This document shows positions 43,289 through 51,378 of a stretch of 64,000 nt of DNA, one piece after another. Position 1 is the stretch's first letter, and every line of letters begins with the position of its first letter. A program made the translations under genes and the position numbers. This DNA comes from Clostridium sp. 'deep sea'. Lineage in GTDB: Bacteria; Bacillota; UBA994; PWPR01. Where the stretch lies: the NCBI RefSeq assembly GCF_014931565.1, contig NZ_CP063353.1, forward strand, positions 1 to 64,000, given 5' to 3'. The notes under the pieces were generated by a model that saw only the letters and a list, made by a program, of their open reading frames with translations, was not told the origin of the DNA and did not search any database.

Positions 43289-43765
43289 ATGAAAATCAGA
43301 ACAGAAAAGAAAAATGCATTCACTGTAGTAGGAAAGTTAGGAAAGGGTTATGCCAGTAATAGTAAAGAGTGGATACCTCAATTATGGAAAGATGCTACTG
43401 CTAATTTTCATGAGATAAAACATTTAGCACTTACAGATGAACAGGGTAATTATAAAATTTGGGGAGCTATGAGTGATATCAATACTGAATTCAAACGCTG
43501 GGGAGAACAGGGTCTTTATATGGTAGGTTGCGAGGCACAGGAAAATGCTATTGCACCTGATAAATGGGTTAAGTGGACTATACCCTCTTTTACATATTTA
43601 ATTGTTGAATGCGATATAAGTAAAAGTGTAGAGGTATTTAATAATATCTTAAATAATTATTTCCCAGAAAATAACCTAACACTAGTAGGTGCAGTTCATG
43701 AGTTTTATCCTGCATATTTAGGAAAAGATAAACTAGAGCTTTATTTCCCAATAGAGAAACCCTAA
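43289..43765 (+). CDS. GyrI-like small-molecule-binding protein
   Basis: A 158-residue single-domain protein of the GyrI-like/AraC effector-binding fold, with no DNA-binding part. KNAFTVVGKLGKGY at the start, the middle EWIPQLWKDATANFHEI, and the end VGAVHEFYPAYLGKDKLELYFPI follow the family. Such proteins bind, and some hydrolyse, hydrophobic cationic drugs. It fits the surrounding group of resistance-like genes. Ribosome site GGGAG. Confidence 0.8.
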   Translation: MKIRTEKKNAFTVVGKLGKGYASNSKEWIPQLWKDATANFHEIKHLALTDEQGNYKIWGAMSDINTEFKRWGEQGLYMVGCEAQENAIAPDKWVKWTIPSFTYLIVECDISKSVEVFNNILNNYFPENNLTLVGAVHEFYPAYLGKDKLELYFPIEKP

Positions 43766-43867
43766 TTACCTAGTTGAATAATTAGGATAATTAACCTATA
43801 ATAATATTATTATGACACCCATTAAATGTTGACTTTACTAAAGTGAAATTTAATGAGGAGAAAAACA

Positions 43868-44692
43868 ATGTTACAAGAGTTGAGTAAGAGTGATTATTAC
43901 AAAGTAGCTAAAATGATGACTGGTGCTAAAGTTAATTTAGAACCAGAGGCCGTAATTTGGGGATATAACCCAGGAACTATTTACGTTGATGATGTGCTTG
44001 AACCAAAATCAGCAGTGATTTGGGTTGAGGGCATGAAGGGTTTTTATTTTGTTGGTGATGCAAACAATGATAGATTTAATAAATTTATAGTAGATTTTTT
44101 TGATAAAGTACTTATAAAAAAGGCTAAAAAAATAAACTATAAATGGATAGAATTTAGTGGATTAAATACAGATTGGGAGATAACTTTAGCAAAACTATTT
44201 AAACACAAAGAGAAGTATGATGAGTCTAAACAATTTGTTTACAAACATAAAGAGATTAAAAACTTTAATGAGCCTAGTTATGAGCTTAAACAAGATTACA
44301 CGGTTAAAGCAATTGATTTGCAATTATTAAATAGTGAAATAAGTAATTATGATTTTTTAGAATCAATAATAATTACTTGGTGGGGCTCTATAGATAACTA
44401 CTTAAAGCATGGTGTCGGTTATTGTGTTATGCATAATAATATGGTTATAAGTAGCTGTGTGACTAGCTATAAAAAACCAGGTTTTATGGAATCTCATATT
44501 CATACCTTAGAGGACTACCGAAAACAGGGTTTTGCTACCATTGCTGTGAGTAAGTTCTTAAACTATTGTAGAGACAACTACTTTGAACCATACTGGGATT
44601 GTATGCAAACAAACTATGGTTCTCAGGCCTTAGCTGAAAAGCTGGGTTATGAAAAGCAGTTTGAATACACCTTATTTGAATATATAATTTAA
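43868..44692 (+). CDS. GNAT-family acetyltransferase (GNAT_acetyltran type)
   Basis: The ATG at 43868 has GAGGAG 9 bases upstream; the frame's earlier ATG at 43853 overlaps it. The 274-residue protein has an N-terminal domain (about 1-130, GTIYVDD, AVIWVEGMKGFYFVGD) typical of PF12746-like members, then an acetyl-CoA fold with SSCVTSYK, SHIHTLEDYRKQGFATIAVS (pyrophosphate loop RKQGFAT) and YWDCMQTNYGSQALAEKLGY. It would transfer an acetyl group to an unknown amine. A terminator follows, closing this group of genes. Confidence 0.88.
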   Translation: MLQELSKSDYYKVAKMMTGAKVNLEPEAVIWGYNPGTIYVDDVLEPKSAVIWVEGMKGFYFVGDANNDRFNKFIVDFFDKVLIKKAKKINYKWIEFSGLNTDWEITLAKLFKHKEKYDESKQFVYKHKEIKNFNEPSYELKQDYTVKAIDLQLLNSEISNYDFLESIIITWWGSIDNYLKHGVGYCVMHNNMVISSCVTSYKKPGFMESHIHTLEDYRKQGFATIAVSKFLNYCRDNYFEPYWDCMQTNYGSQALAEKLGYEKQFEYTLFEYII

Positions 44693-44693
44693 C

Positions 44694-44724
44694 AAAAAGG
44701 TCGTTCATTATGAGCGACCTTTTA
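44694..44724 (+). terminator. terminator after the GNAT gene
   Basis: AAAAAGGTCGTTCA pairs with TGAGCGACCTTTT, with a two- to four-base loop and T-rich end. Confidence 0.85.
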
Positions 44725-44854
44725 TAAATCCTAGTAAGCTCAGCAAAATAAAGTATCATTAAGCCTAAAACCAAGGAAACCTAAATAATTTCACCCGTTA
44801 AATTATAAATATGTTATGCTTGTAGTATCCATAAAATACTGGAGGTAAAGTAAT

Positions 44855-45262
44855 ATGAGCTTAAACTTAGGAGTGGCTTCACAAATAACTTGGTTATATT
44901 TTAAAAATATTAGTGAAGCAGATGTATTTTTGCAAAACACTTTAAAACTAAAACTGGTAGAGGATCATGGCTGGGCAAAAATATATTCAGTTGCTAATAA
45001 AGCATTTTTAGGAGCAGTAGAGAGCGGTAAAGGGACCTTAGAGGCTAAAGATGAACATGCTATGTTATATACCTTAGTAGTTGATAGTGTTGAAGATTGG
45101 CATAAACATATTAAAGCCAGTAATATGACAGAGGTATCAGAAATAGGTGGCATGAGAGATGTGCCTATTAAAACCTTTTTTGCTACAGGGCCGGGGGGTT
45201 ATAAGTTTGAGTTTCAGGCTTTTTTAAACAAAGATTCTATTAAAATATTTCATAATAATTAG
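44855..45262 (+). CDS. VOC-superfamily (glyoxalase/bleomycin-resistance fold) protein
   Basis: A 135-residue protein with the paired beta-alpha-beta fold: ITWLYFKNISEADVFLQNTL, then HGWAKIYSV and LEAKDEHAMLYTLVV, VEDWHKHIKA and the closing GPGGYKFEFQAFL. Metal ligands expected at strand ends include His in DEHAML and Glu in FEFQAF. Members are dioxygenases, glyoxalases or drug-binding proteins; the substrate is unknown. ATG with TGGAGG upstream. Confidence 0.85.
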   Translation: MSLNLGVASQITWLYFKNISEADVFLQNTLKLKLVEDHGWAKIYSVANKAFLGAVESGKGTLEAKDEHAMLYTLVVDSVEDWHKHIKASNMTEVSEIGGMRDVPIKTFFATGPGGYKFEFQAFLNKDSIKIFHNN

Positions 45263-45303
45263 CTAAAAATCTATTATTGTTTAAGTAAGGAGGTTTATCA
45301 TCA

Positions 45304-45813
45304 ATGATTACCTTAAAATCGTTTGCAAGAGCCTATATTTTTAATAATAATAAACTCTTAATGATGAAGAGATCACTGCAAAAAAAATTTGCCCCTGGAC
45401 TTTGGGCTGCTATTGGCGGACATATTGAGCCTGCTGAAATGAACGAACCTAAAAAAGCCTGTATTAGAGAGATAAAGGAAGAAACTGGTTTAGAAGAGAC
45501 TGATATAAATAGCCTAAATCTGCAATACATTATTATGCGCAAAGCCGCATCCGAAATAAGAATACAATATGTGTACTTTGGTACAACACTTAAAACTCAA
45601 TTATGCCAAACAGAAGAAGGAGAATTAAACTGGATAGCTAAAAATAACATTCTAAACAGAGCTATGTCAGCTACAACTAAAGAAACTCTTAAGCGATATA
45701 TTTTACATAATAATCCCAAAATAATTGAAGTTGCTATAGTAGATTGTGACAATGAAAAACCAGTTTTTAATTGGAGTAAAATAGAAGATTGGAATGCTAG
45801 TAGCTTTATATAA
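45304..45813 (+). CDS. Nudix hydrolase
   Basis: A 169-residue protein. The Nudix box runs from GGHIEPAE to REIKEETGL and holds the Mg-binding REIKEE core. The stretch MNEPKKACI between Glu and Arg-Glu is nine residues instead of seven, a two-residue insertion in the loop. The substrate, a nucleoside diphosphate linked to some group X, cannot be told. The last 40 residues are an extra tail. AAGGAGG lies upstream of the ATG. It is 41 bp after the VOC gene on the same strand. Confidence 0.9.
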   Translation: MITLKSFARAYIFNNNKLLMMKRSLQKKFAPGLWAAIGGHIEPAEMNEPKKACIREIKEETGLEETDINSLNLQYIIMRKAASEIRIQYVYFGTTLKTQLCQTEEGELNWIAKNNILNRAMSATTKETLKRYILHNNPKIIEVAIVDCDNEKPVFNWSKIEDWNASSFI

Positions 45814-45871
45814 ATTATATAAATGCAAACTAAATATGAATAATACTATAAAAGAAAATGGAGGTTAATAA

Positions 45872-46723
45872 TTGGATTATTATATTGTGAATAGCTTTGC
45901 AAAAGAGTCTTTTAGGGGTAACCCTGCTGCAGTTGTACTAGTTAAGCAATTTCCTAAAACCAAATTAATGCAGAGTATAGCCAAACAACTAAACTTAGTT
46001 GAAACAGTTTTTATTAAAGTTATAAACAAAAGCAAAATAGAAATAAAATACTTTACACCCCTAAAACAACTACCGATAGCAGGACACCCTACTATAGCAG
46101 GTTTAAAGGTGTTGTACGAGCAAAAGTTAATAAATGAAGGTTCAATAGATGTACTAACCGATACCAGTTATTATGTTGCATTTGTAAGGAATAATAACAA
46201 TAATATCATATATAGCCTTTCATTTAATGAAATAAAACATAAAGAAGTATTAACTAATAAAGAATTAGTAGCTAATGTATTATCGATTAATGCAAATGAT
46301 TTACAGACAAACTTACCTGTAAAGGTAGTAGATTCTGGTTTAGGACATATTATTGTGCCTGTAGTATCTTTAGAGGCTCTAAACAGAGTTAAAAGAAACA
46401 TAGGTAAGCTTAAACAGCTTTGTAATGATTATAATGCCAGAGAGGCCCAAATTTTTACCTATGAAACAATAAGCAAAAATAATGACTTACATACCCGTAA
46501 TATTTGCCCCAGAGAGGGTGTAGAAGATCCCGCCTGCGGGGTAGGAAATGCAGCCTTATTATCTTACTTAGCTAAAGAATCACAGGCCTTAAATACCTAC
46601 AAAATAGAACAAGGTTATATCAATAATTTTCAGTCTCTTATAATAGGTTCTGTTACTAAAGATCAGCGTGTTTTAATTGGTGGAAATGCTATAATAATGG
46701 GTAAAGGTGAAATTTATGTTTAG
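45872..46723 (+). CDS. PhzF-family isomerase/epimerase
   Basis: A 283-residue enzyme of the diaminopimelate-epimerase-like fold. SFRGNPAAVVLV, LNLVETVFI with the family's catalytic Glu, PIAGHPTIAGL, and the second-half signature VEDPACGVGNAALLSYL are all present. PhzF enzymes isomerise by proton shift, as in phenazine synthesis, but most homologs have unknown substrates. TTG start, with TGGAGG eight bases upstream. It precedes the MFS transporter unit by about 30 bp to its leader peptide. Confidence 0.92.
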   Translation: MDYYIVNSFAKESFRGNPAAVVLVKQFPKTKLMQSIAKQLNLVETVFIKVINKSKIEIKYFTPLKQLPIAGHPTIAGLKVLYEQKLINEGSIDVLTDTSYYVAFVRNNNNNIIYSLSFNEIKHKEVLTNKELVANVLSINANDLQTNLPVKVVDSGLGHIIVPVVSLEALNRVKRNIGKLKQLCNDYNAREAQIFTYETISKNNDLHTRNICPREGVEDPACGVGNAALLSYLAKESQALNTYKIEQGYINNFQSLIIGSVTKDQRVLIGGNAIIMGKGEIYV

Positions 46724-46753
46724 TTTATACCTAAAAGAAAGGAATTTTATACA

Positions 46754-46780
46754 ATGAAATATGTACGACCTCCCTGTTAG
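46754..46780 (+). CDS. eight-residue leader peptide MKYVRPPC
   Basis: ATG 46754 has AAAGGAA eight bases upstream and ends at TAG 46780. The codons CGA CCT CCC include ACCTCC, the complement of the transporter's ribosome site GGAGGT (46849-46854). Arg-Pro-Pro is a motif on which ribosomes slow. Its position 80 bp before a drug-pump-type gene is that of leader peptides that sense ribosome-targeting drugs. No experimental support. Confidence 0.5.
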   Translation: MKYVRPPC

Positions 46781-46802
46781 TATGTAATTGTTAGAGATCG
46801 AG

Positions 46803-46855
46803 CACCACCGTAAAGGTATTGAAAGTTCAATACAAATTAAAAATTTACGGAGGTG
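46803..46855 (+). promoter_or_regulatory. RNA hairpin masking the MFS ribosome site (translation attenuator)
   Basis: CACCACCGTAAA (46803-46814) pairs with TTTACGGAGGTG (46844-46855) with one mismatch, burying the GGAGGTG ribosome site. Inside it, GTATTGA/TCAATAC (46816-46833) forms a second perfect stem. Together with the upstream leader peptide this looks like a switch that opens when a ribosome stalls. Confidence 0.6.
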
Positions 46856-46860
46856 TAGAA

Positions 46861-48033
46861 ATGAACTATTTAAATAATATACAAAAACTAGGAATAAGAG
46901 TATTCTTTCATAACTTAATATTTGCTTATGTAATTGAGAGACTTTTTTGGCAACAACGTGGCATGACTGTGTTAATGGTTGTTTACACTGAAATAATATA
47001 TGCTGTTACAATAATTTTTCTGGAGATACCAACTGGTATATTAGCAGATAAATTTAGTCGTAAAAAAATGATTGTATTTGCATCGTTTTTAACACTTTGT
47101 GAGTTTATAATTATTATATATGCAAATAACTTTTGGCATTTTGCTTTGGTTGTATTTATAGCAGGAATTTCTACAAGTATGGTCAGTGGTTCTGAAACAG
47201 CCTTATTGTATGATACTCTAAAAAAAGCTAATCAAGAAAACAAATTCGAAACAGTTTTGGGTCAAATAAAAGCAGCAGATTTTAGCGCAGCTTTAATTGC
47301 TGCTCTTGCTGGTGGCTTTTTAGCTAATAAATTTAACTATGAGTTTAATTATTATTTATCTATTGTTAGCGTTATGATTTCTTTTATGGCTTCTTTAACT
47401 CTAGTAGATGTAAAAGTAACAAGTAATAATGATAAACCCATACCTTTAAAGCAGTATATAACTAGTTCACTACAGGTATTTAAAAATAACCCTAATATTA
47501 CTATTATAGTTGTTAGTGGCATGTTTTTAGTAGCAACACTGACCTATTTAGATGAGTTTTGGCAAGTTTACTTAAACAACCTTAACATACCAATATACAG
47601 TTTTGGGATATTTGGAGCTTTATTTTTAATGGGAAGAATACCTGGTAGCCTAGCTGTAGCTAAGCTATTAAAAAAATATAGTTATAAACAGTTACTGTCT
47701 TTTAATTTATTATTAAGCATAGTAGGTTTTATATTAATGGCTGTAATAAAAACACCACTTAGTTTAATTGCATTAATTCTGGTGTTTTTAGGTTCAGGAT
47801 TAACTGAACCCCTAGTTACAGGTTATTTGCATCACCGCATTGATTCTAAAATGAGAGCAACCATAGATTCTTTTTTATCTTTAGGTTTAAGAATAGCTAC
47901 AATCATTATTGGTTTAGTTTTTGGCTATATAGCTTCTAAGTTTTCCATATTTAGTGGTTTTGCAATTTTAGGATTTTTGTGTTTGTGTTATTATATATAT
48001 TTTGTAATATCAACTAATAAAATAAAAATGTAA
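46861..48033 (+). CDS. MFS efflux transporter
   Basis: A 390-residue protein with 12 hydrophobic segments. ATG 46861 follows GGAGGTG by six bases; the longer frame from 46819 would run through the hairpin. The loop GILADKFSRKKMIVFAS between helices 2 and 3 is the MFS motif A, and LALIFVFLG-like and GSGLTEPLVTGYLHHR regions fit macrolide- or drug-pump relatives. It would export a small molecule using the proton gradient. The leader-peptide arrangement upstream suggests induction by an antibiotic that acts on the ribosome; this is inference. Confidence 0.88.
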   Translation: MNYLNNIQKLGIRVFFHNLIFAYVIERLFWQQRGMTVLMVVYTEIIYAVTIIFLEIPTGILADKFSRKKMIVFASFLTLCEFIIIIYANNFWHFALVVFIAGISTSMVSGSETALLYDTLKKANQENKFETVLGQIKAADFSAALIAALAGGFLANKFNYEFNYYLSIVSVMISFMASLTLVDVKVTSNNDKPIPLKQYITSSLQVFKNNPNITIIVVSGMFLVATLTYLDEFWQVYLNNLNIPIYSFGIFGALFLMGRIPGSLAVAKLLKKYSYKQLLSFNLLLSIVGFILMAVIKTPLSLIALILVFLGSGLTEPLVTGYLHHRIDSKMRATIDSFLSLGLRIATIIIGLVFGYIASKFSIFSGFAILGFLCLCYYIYFVISTNKIKM

Positions 48034-48040
48034 TTTTGTA

Positions 48041-48112
48041 TAGGCGAACCTCGTGTTCGTCTAAGTAATACCTCAAACAATAAAAAAGGCGAAGACCAGC
48101 TTCGCCCCTACG
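48041..48112 (+). repeat. paired hairpin repeat, copy 1 (RAYT-associated)
   Basis: GGCGAACCTCGTGTTCG (48043) and GGCGAAGACCAGCTTCGCC (48088-48106) form two short stems separated by about 26 bases, flanked by GTA(T/G)AGG and CTACG. It lies between the MFS and RAYT genes and may also end the MFS transcript. Confidence 0.8.
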
Positions 48113-48152
48113 AATGGGATGGGAGTTGGATAGCTATTATAGTGAGTAAATT

Positions 48153-48713
48153 ATGGTTAAACCGAAAAGAAAACAAACAAGATTAAAGAATTATGACTAC
48201 TCGAGAGCAGGTTGTTATTTTGTAACGATGTGTACCCAAAATATGCGTATGTTACTTGGCGATATTGTAAATGGCAAAATGATATTAAGCTATGCAGGAT
48301 TAATGGCAGAGAGAATATTAAACCAAACACCCAATAAATTTAATAATATTGAACTAAATAAATACATAATAATGCCAAACCATGTACATACAATACTTAA
48401 AATAAAATCTCAAAGTGATTTGGTAGGGGCGAACCTCGTGTTCGCCTGTAGTAATGCCTCAAATAAACCTAAAAAGGCGATGACCAGCTTCGCCTCTACA
48501 ATGGGTAACTTTGTTAAGTCTTTTAAATCTAAAACCACGGTAGAATATATAAAAGCAGTTAAGAAAGGTACTTTACAACCTTTTGAAAAGCGTATATGGC
48601 AAAGAAATTACCACGATCACATAATCCGTAACCAAAAAGACTATCAAAGAATCTGGCAGTATATAGATACAAATGTGCAGAAATGGGAGTTAGATAGATA
48701 CTATAGTGAGTAA
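48153..48713 (+). CDS. REP-associated tyrosine transposase (RAYT, Y1/HUH)
   Basis: A 186-residue single-domain HUH nuclease of the IS200-like RAYT class. RLKNYDYSRAGCYFVTMCTQ opens the fold, IIMPNHVHTILKI has the paired metal-binding His, and FEKRIWQRNYHDHIIRNQKD YQRIW holds the conserved end with candidate catalytic Tyr in KDYQRI or WQYI. These enzymes act on flanking hairpin repeats rather than on classical ends. Here about 75 bases of the gene (48425-48500) are themselves a copy of the hairpin repeat, translated as GANLVFACSNASNKPKKAMT. Matching copies lie on both sides. Start ATG 48153 has no strong ribosome site. Confidence 0.88.
   Translation: MVKPKRKQTRLKNYDYSRAGCYFVTMCTQNMRMLLGDIVNGKMILSYAGLMAERILNQTPNKFNNIELNKYIIMPNHVHTILKIKSQSDLVGANLVFACSNASNKPKKAMTSFASTMGNFVKSFKSKTTVEYIKAVKKGTLQPFEKRIWQRNYHDHIIRNQKDYQRIWQYIDTNVQKWELDRYYSE
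48425..48500 (+). repeat. paired hairpin repeat, copy 2, inside the RAYT gene
   Basis: GGCGAACCTCGTGTTCGCC (48428-48446) and GGCGATGACCAGCTTCGCC (48476-48494) repeat the external copies almost exactly and are kept in frame within the transposase. Confidence 0.88.
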
Positions 48714-48750
48714 TTATTCTTAAACCAAGAAATATTAACCTTAAAGTAAC

Positions 48751-48823
48751 TTCGGGTGAACCTTGTGTTCGCCTGAGTAATTCCTTAAAAAACCAAAAAT
48801 GGCTAAGAATAGATTTACTCCCA
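48751..48823 (+). repeat. hairpin repeat, copy 3 (degenerate)
   Basis: GGGTGAACCTTGTGTTCGCC is recognisable; the second stem has decayed. It is followed by GGTAGGTAACTTG as in copy 4. Confidence 0.65.
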
Positions 48824-48903
48824 CGGTAGGTAACTTGAATTAACCAATAAGTATTTCAATCAATTATTAAACCACCAATTAAGTTAATTAAGTTTACATA
48901 CTC

Positions 48904-48999
48904 GTAGGGGCGAACCTCGTGTTCGCCTAAGTAATACCTCAAACAACTCAAAAATGGCGAAAACCAGCTTCGCCACTACGGTGGGTAACTTGGTTAAAC
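48904..48999 (+). repeat. paired hairpin repeat, copy 4
   Basis: GGGCGAACCTCGTGTTCGCC and GGCGAAAACCAGCTTCGCC, followed by GGTGGGTAACTTGGTTAA, which resembles RAYT coding sequence just after the internal repeat (ATGGGTAACTTTGTTAA). Confidence 0.8.
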
Positions 49000-49051
49000 C
49001 TCTTCAATTGTTATTAAGGTGATAATTTAATCAATTTAAGGAGGCACTAAG

Positions 49052-49357
49052 ATGAAAGATTATAATGTAGTTACTTTATGTGGTAGCACTAAATTTAAAG
49101 AGGAATTTCTACAGGTTCAAAAGGACTTAACATTGCAAGGAAATATTGTAATCTCCGTTGGACTGTTTGGACACTCTGGCGACAATGAAGTATGGGAAGA
49201 AGGCACAAAAGAGATGCTTGATGATATGCACAAGCGGAAAATTGATATGGCAAATGAAATTTATGTAATAAATAAAGATGGATATATCGGCAGTAGCACA
49301 AAATCAGAAATTGAATATGCAAAATCAGTAGGTAAAGGTATTAGATATCTTGAGTGA
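49052..49357 (+). CDS. nucleoside 2-deoxyribosyltransferase-like protein
   Basis: A 101-residue soluble protein. VVTLCGSTKFKEEF is the opening typical of this Rossmann-like family, and DMHKRKIDMANEIYVIN plus GYIGSSTKSEIEYAKSVGK carry the conserved Asp, Ser and Glu positions. Family members swap bases on deoxyribose or cleave nucleotide N-glycosidic bonds. Many short relatives, as here, occur in mobile-element neighbourhoods. ATG has AAGGAGG upstream. It is enclosed by hairpin repeats on both sides. Confidence 0.8.
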   Translation: MKDYNVVTLCGSTKFKEEFLQVQKDLTLQGNIVISVGLFGHSGDNEVWEEGTKEMLDDMHKRKIDMANEIYVINKDGYIGSSTKSEIEYAKSVGKGIRYLE

Positions 49358-49432
49358 TAATCAAATAATTTAGTAATTTTGTCATTAAAATCATTTTTAA
49401 ACCACTAATTAATAAAATTGTTTAAAAAGGGG

Positions 49433-49460
49433 TAGTACGGGGTGAACCTCATGTTCGCCT
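49433..49460 (+). repeat. hairpin repeat, copy 5 (half)
   Basis: GGGGTGAACCTCATGTTCGCC, a first-stem half-copy directly before the tandem array. Confidence 0.65.
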
Positions 49461-49477
49461 GAGTAAGACCTCACTTG

Positions 49478-51067
49478 AGGTTTAAAAATTGAGCTTAATG
49501 TTAATAGTTAAGGGATTAGTACCACAAAATGCACGAAGGGAAAAGAAAATGTTATACGTAATGAAATGAAGTATAATCATTACCTTAAAAAATAATTAAT
49601 AAATAGATATTATTGCTGAATGGTAATCCTTACGCCTCAGCATCTTAATTAATAGTCAATCCATTTTTGTAAATCTTATTATATAGTCTCATTTTTAAAC
49701 CACCAATTAAGTTAATTCCTCAACCCTCTTTGTGCACTTTGTGCCCTTAGTGGTTAAATAATTATTTTAATCTAATTGGGAAGTGTGATTTTTAAAGCTG
49801 TTAGCTAATTAGGTATATTGAGGTTTAAAAATTGAGCTTAAAGTAGATAGTTAATGATTTAGTACCACTAAGTGCACGAAGGGAAAATAAGATGTTATTG
49901 CTGAATGGTAATCCTTACGCCTCAGCATCTTAATTAATAGTCAATCCATTTTTGTAAATCTTATTATATAGTCTCATTTTTAAACCACCAATTAAGTTAA
50001 TTCCTCAACCCTCTTTGTGCACTTTGTGCCCTTAGTGGTTAAATAATTATTTTAATCTAATTGGGAAGTGTGATTTTTAAAGCTGTTAGTTAATTAGGTA
50101 TATTAAGGTTTAAAAATTGAGCTTAATGTTAATAGTTAAGGGATTAGTACCACAAAATGCACGAAGGGAAAAGAAAATGTTATACGTAATGAAATGAAGT
50201 ATAATCATTACCTTAAAAAATAATTAATAAATAGATATTATTGCTGAATGGTAATCCTTACGCCTCAACATCTTAATTAATAGTCAATCCATTTTTGTAA
50301 ATCTTATTATATAGACTCATTTTTAAACCACCAATTAAGTTAAATCGATACCTCTTCGTGCCCTTTGTGCCCTTAGTGGTTAAATAATTATTTTAATCTA
50401 ATTGGGAAGTGTGATTTTTAAAGCTGTTAGCTAATTAGGTATATTGAGGTTTAAAAATTGAGCTTAAAGTTAATAGTTAAGGGATTAGTACCACAAATGC
50501 ACGAAGGGAAAAGAAAATGTTATACGTAATGAAATGAAGTATAATCATTACCTTAAAAAATAATTAATAAATAGATATTATTGCTGAATGGTAATCCTTA
50601 CGCCTCAGCATCTTAATTAATAGTCAATCCATTTTTGTAAATCTTATTATATAGTCTCATTTTTAAACCACCAATTAAGTTAATTCCTCAACCCTCTTTG
50701 TGCACTTTGTGCCCTTAGTGGTTAAATAATTATTTTAATCTAATTGGGGAGTGTGATTTTTAAAGCTGTTAGTTAATTAGGTATATTAAGGTTTAAAAAT
50801 TGAGCTTAATGTTAATAGTTAAGGGATTAGTACCACAAAATGCACGAAGGGAAAAGAAAATGTTATACGTAATGAAATGAAGTATAATCATTACCTTAAA
50901 AAATAATCAAATAAATAGATGTTAATGCTGAATGGTAATCCTAACGCCTCAGCATCTTAATTAATAGTCAATCCATTTTTGTAAATCTTATTATATAGAC
51001 TCATTTTTAAACCACCAATTAAGTTAAATCCCAAAACCACTTCGTGCCCTTTGTGCGCTTAGTGGTT
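49478..51067 (+). repeat. tandem array of about 342-bp repeats (five units)
   Basis: Units begin with AGGTTTAAAAATTGAGCTTA at 49478, 49821, 50106, 50447 and 50789, giving periods of 343, 285, 341 and 342 bp and a partial last unit. Unit 2 lacks about 57 bp between GCACGAAGGG and TTATTGCTGAATGG. Each unit contains GTACCACAAAATGCACGAAG near its left side and CTTTGTGCCCTTAGTGGTTA near its right; these are roughly inverse to each other, so the core looks like a MITE with imperfect inverted ends. No open reading frame with a ribosome site is present. The units differ by only a few bases, so amplification looks recent. Confidence 0.9.
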
Positions 51068-51087
51068 ATAAATTTATGTAAACCACT

Positions 51088-51112
51088 CGTAGAGGCGAAC
51101 CTCGTGTTCGCC
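51088..51112 (+). repeat. hairpin repeat, copy 6 (half)
   Basis: GAGGCGAACCTCGTGTTCGCC at 51092-51112 flanks the tandem array on its right, mirroring copy 5 on the left. Confidence 0.75.
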
Positions 51113-51198
51113 TTATCTTGTAAAAAACCTAAAAAATATGATAAAATTATAAAGTACCTTTTAAGGTGTAGTCATTATATAGAAAGGAAAATTTATTT

Positions 51199-51309
51199 AT
51201 GCATATTTTAACTAAAGCAGCTAGTGCTGGTGGCTCTGAGCAAAGACTACATCTAATTAAAGAACATAGTCGTGTTCAGAGCCTAAATAAGAAGTTGTTA
51301 CAGGCTTAA
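51199..51309 (+). CDS. possible 36-residue small protein
   Basis: ATG with AAAGGAAA ten bases upstream opens a frame MHILTKAASAGGSEQRLHLI ending at 51309, 69 bp before the CD3324-type gene. It is polar, with a GGSEQR stretch and a basic C-terminus. It could be a remnant of a larger gene disrupted by the repeat array, or a real small protein. Confidence 0.35.
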   Translation: MHILTKAASAGGSEQRLHLIKEHSRVQSLNKKLLQA

Positions 51310-51378
51310 AATTTTATGTAGTTTTTGCTTCAATTTATTTTTCTATAACCAAAGAGTAAAATAAAAGGAGCAAAAATT

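Noticed and set aside
46819-46860. N-terminal extension of the MFS protein
   Set aside because: It would be translated through the masking hairpin; GGAGGTG before ATG 46861 is the clear ribosome site.
49478-51067. CRISPR array
   Set aside because: Units are about 342 bp and are repeated whole, without short repeats alternating with unique spacers, and no cas gene is near.
47000-51100. Complete insertion sequence around the RAYT gene
   Set aside because: No terminal inverted repeats or target duplication enclose it. RAYTs act on dispersed hairpins and need no such ends.
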